Below are positions 60,360-64,000 of a stretch of 64,000 nucleotides of DNA, one piece after another; positions within the stretch are counted from its first letter, which is position 1, and every line of letters starts with the position of its first letter. The stretch covers positions 12,464,263 through 12,528,262 of the forward strand of contig CM119264.1 in assembly GCA_051294375.1 (NCBI GenBank). Direction: 5' to 3'. This DNA is from Paraspadella gotoi. Taxonomy: Eukaryota > Chaetognatha. The notes under the pieces are model-generated. The model was given only the letters and a program-made list of their open reading frames with translations, was not told where the DNA came from and made no database searches. The translations under genes were made by a program, and so were the position numbers.

Positions 60360-62066
60360 ATTTTTCGCTTTCTTTTCTATCACTCTCCAACCCTCCACCT
60401 CAGGATCATGAATATGAAACCAAAGTCAACCTTTTCATCTCAAGTTTAAAGTAGAATCGTTGCCCTTGTCTTTGTATTATAGTGAAGAAAGGGAAAAGGT
60501 AAAAAATGAGAATAAGAGAGTCACAAAAAAATGTATCTATATTTTCCATTAGACACCTTTAAGTAACAAAAATATCTTAATGCAGTAGACTGTTTTATCT
60601 TTTGTTTTAATAAATTTGAAGCATCAACCCCATTGCCTTTTGTCCTCTTACTAATACTAAGTATTATCAGGACACAAGACTCCTTTACAAGAGAGGGTAA
60701 ATACTTTGTTCCAAGTCCGGCTTTCCGAAGAAGAATTTATATCTTTGACCAATTTCTGATTAAAACATTAATTTATCAACTTATATCACAAATTCTTTAT
60801 AAAACGTCTTCTCTTGTAAACTCCCCTTCTCGCGCCGTGGCGATGACAAAAAAAAAAGTTTTTTACCATCGTCTGAAAGTGCTGAGTTCTGGAGTTAACT
60901 GCGAGGTTAACTTTCTCGACTGCGTTTTCTCTGGAATTTATGTGTTATTTATCACATTTGCTGAGAAGACTTTTTTCTTCCATAGGTTTACTTATTTTCT
61001 TTTTCCTTTTTTTTTCCTTCCGATTTTTTTATCTTCTAGTTTTTCGTCATGTTTTTTTTCGCAAGGTGGAAATAAAACAAAAGTCAATTTTTTTCACTTC
61101 TGTTTTCTCGACAAACATCGAGTCAATAAGCAACAAATTTTGAAAAAGTTTTCATAAGATCGATAGAAAACTTATCTTGTTACATTCAAGTTTTTACTAT
61201 TATTTTTATCTTTTAAGACAGAGCGGAAGACAGATAGTCAGTTTTATTTTCCTCATTATTTATTAATTTTATAAATTATATTTTCATGTTCACGATTATC
61301 GAGATTCATGGTTTAGTTTTCTCGTCGACAACTAGCATCAGTCATCGTGAATTATCTTACACATTTGAAGCCAACTCGAGACGAAATTAGCCAGAGATGT
61401 CCATCTATCTTTATTCTTTTCTCTTTTCTTTTCCTTATTATTTCTTTCTTTCCCTTTTTTCCTCTGATTTTCCTTTCCCTTCCCTTAAATCACCTTCTTT
61501 CGCTTGACCTCTTCAGTTTCGCTTTCGTTTCATCTCTCAATCAATCTCATTTCTCTGCCTCATTTTTTCCCCCTTTTTTTTGTTCTCTCTCCATCTCGCT
61601 CCCTAAACCTCTCTTTTCTAATTCCACGTTTCAACTACCTAACTCTCTTCTTTCCCTCCTTTCCTCATTCCGCAAAATCCATCTTCCATCTGTTGCAACG
61701 TGATCCACGGCGCCGACGGAATTGCGGCCAGAAATGTAAGAGGAAACGTATGATTTGATCTCCTTAATCTCGGCCGTTATGCTTTCGCTGAGGCACCTGA
61801 TACTTTCCGCTTCCAACCTAGATAATTCATTTTTTATAGTTCCTCTTTCTCAGAATATATCCGACAGCCAAAGTCCATACTCCGCGGCCTATTTTTGATG
61901 TATCAAAAATAAACCCGTTCACCAAAGTTTAACTTGGCTTCCCTTCATTTAGTAATTACTTGACTTCATATTTGATACTTAATTTTAAATTTTCATAATC
62001 TGCTCTTTACATCTGTTTTTTAATAATTTTACACATCTTCTACCTCAGCCTCTAATTCGGCTTTCC

Positions 62067-62555
62067 TATCCGCCTCTCACTTCTGCCTCTCACTTCCGCC
62101 TCCACTTCTGCCTCCACTTCCGCGTCTCACTTCTGCCTCTCACGTCTACTTCGAATATATTGCAACCTCGGCACTTCCGGCTCCCACTTTCCGCTCCACT
62201 TCCGCCTCTCACTTCTGCCTCTCACTTTCCGCTTCGTATTGCAGCCTCCACTTTCCTACGCCTCCACTTCCGCCTCTCACTTCTGCCTCTCACTTCCGCC
62301 TCCACTTCCACCTCCACTCTCGCGTCTCACTTCTGCCTCTGACTTCCGCATCTATTGCAACCTTCCACTTCTGCCTCCACTTCCGCCTCTCACTTCTGCC
62401 TCTCACTTTCTCATTCATTTCAGCCTCCACTTCTGCCTCATTTCAGACTTCACTCTGCCTACACTTCTGCCTCTCACTTACGCTCCACTTTCAGACTTCA
62501 CTTCTGCAACCACTTCCGCCACCTACCATGCATCCACTTCCGCCTCCACTCCCTG
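62067..62555. repeat. CACTTCYGCCTC minisatellite, version 2
   Basis: Same array as 48686-49150 with one or two units more and several unit-level changes. Confidence 0.9.
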
Positions 62556-62630
62556 ACCCCGCTTTTTCAGATTTCTGATGTTCGTCTGCCTTTGAACGCA
62601 GATAAACGATCTTTGATATAAAGAGTCCAT

Positions 62631-62631
<1 letters not shown>

Positions 62632-62677
<46 letters not shown>

Positions 62678-62735
62678 AATTCCCTCAGTTGTCCCGGTTT
62701 TTGCTTAGCTAAGCAATAGAGCTCAGAGAGAGAGC

Positions 62736-62776
<41 letters not shown>

Positions 62777-62783
62777 AGAGAGG
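62632..62783. repeat. (GA)n tracts
   Basis: GA runs at 62632-62675 and 62722-62783 around the conserved segment with TTGCTTAGCTAAGCAA. Confidence 0.9.
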
Positions 62784-63739
62784 GACGTGGGGTTGGAAAA
62801 CTGCGGACATTACGAACATCAATCAAAGCCTCGGATTTCTCAAACGACCGAAGACGCAAAAGGGGAAAAAACAGCTTTTTGGGTTTTTTGGCTTTTAGAT
62901 TTTTCGGGGCAAGGAAGAGTTGGCTTTTTGGTAGACACGCGAAAATAGTAGCTAATTAATTGATGGTACAAATATATATGCAGACATAGTACTTAAAGTT
63001 ACAAACGTGTGTTCATTCAAAAATGAAATTTTATTTCTTTCATTCAGTTCACTGTTTACTACTTGTGTTTTAATTTATTTTACATTTACTATCTAGGAAA
63101 AAGTTTATCACATGTTAGTCGAGGATATCTACTAAAAAAATCAGAATGTTTCTGAATCTACATTAAATTTTTTCAGTATGCTCCTTCCATTTTTGTACTT
63201 CTAATTGTTAGAAGTTACTGGCAAAAAAGATTGCTACTTCAAATGAAAATTGCAAAAAAAATCATTTTTAGTTCTATAAATTTTTAGTATTTAGTTATTG
63301 TTTTTATTTTAAATAAATTAATTATTTTTTTTATTTTTTATTTGGCAATGCTAAAGTATTGCACCGTATTTGGTAAAAAAATGCTATTATAACTCTCAAA
63401 AAGAGGGTAAAAGCGCAACATCAACTTCGAGAATTAAGAGAATCAAGAATGTTTCCAAATTTACTTGTGAATTTTTTTATAGCTACTTCCATTTCTTCCG
63501 TTTAGAAGTTATAGGCAAAAAAAAATATTGCTACTTCAATAAAAATGGCAAAAAAATTTTATTTTCTATCATTTTTAGTATTTATTATTTTGTTTTTATT
63601 TCACTCTTATACCTCAATTTGCTGTACAGAGCCAAAGGAGAGCATACCCAAATATTAAAATGTTTTACCCATGTTTTATATATTTTAATTAGGAGAACAA
63701 CAAAGTTTGTTTGTTTGATAAAACGATTTTTATTACATT

Positions 63740-63777
63740 GGACACGTTTCGGCTCTTGCTTTAAGCCTTCATCAGCG
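63740..63777 (-). ncRNA. Hammerhead-like motif, B type, copy 2
   Basis: The block C duplicate of the 50333 copy, with one substitution in the loop/stem (GGCTCTTG on the plus strand). Confidence 0.4.
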
Positions 63778-64000
63778 TTTCTCTATTTATACACAACGAA
63801 AAAGAAAGGAAATAATATAATATATTTTTAATTAAATAAATAACTTTCACATTTCAACTGAAAGGATAATAATATAACAATATGTGATATACTTTTTTCC
63901 GAGATAGTAAGTTATTCATTCTCATTTTATCTGCTGTTTATTCTCATTCGCCGGCTTGAGGATCTCCCCGTCATATGACGACCGATCGAGACCGAACCAA

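Larger units (their letters stand above)
56031..64000. repeat. Block C, version 2 (runs off the window)
   Basis: Matches 42756-50594 throughout, with N gaps at 57862-58086 and 59337-59597. The last bases of the window equal 50554-50594, so the match may go on. Confidence 0.85.

Overview
This is animal nuclear DNA, probably from an invertebrate. The only confident gene has GT-AG introns and encodes a class II DYRK kinase. The rest is AT-rich, full of (GA)n/(CT)n tracts and transposon remnants, and broken by N gaps. Nothing bacterial or viral is visible. The sequence does not let me name a species.

Layout. 1-3.7 kb: low-complexity purine tracts, a promoter-like patch, and two copies of a ~200 bp interspersed repeat. 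3.7-9.3 kb, minus strand: a DYRK2/3/4-like kinase gene in five coding exons plus a probable 5' UTR exon, 540 aa from the inner ATG. 9.4-13.4 kb: a foldback (MITE-like) element, a third copy of the interspersed repeat and an (AAT)n tract. 13.5-29.1 kb: one ~5-6 kb block given three times, each followed or preceded by a 25-N gap. It carries a hammerhead-like motif, a ~178 bp tandem repeat, a 0.9 kb hAT element with an 8-bp target-site duplication and a dead transposase C-terminus, and pyrimidine tracts. 31.4-43.0 kb: a second block in two full versions and one rearranged version with a tRNA-derived SINE. 42.8-50.6 kb and 56.0-64.0 kb: a third block given twice. 50.6-56.0 kb: mostly unique, with a ~190 bp inverted repeat.

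The copies of each block differ mainly by 1-2 base indels in homopolymers and by microsatellite length, and their ends meet at short fixed-size gaps. The best reading is false duplication from unmerged long-read contigs or haplotypes, so most of 13-64 kb is probably only about half as much real sequence. Some differences (the SINE, a ~490 bp deletion, a 50 versus 270 bp VNTR) look like real alleles or paralogues.

The most biologically interesting items are the kinase (a DLG in place of DFG, and a nine-cysteine insert in the C-lobe), the hAT element with clean ends, the SINE nested inside a foldback element, and the repeated hammerhead-like motif.
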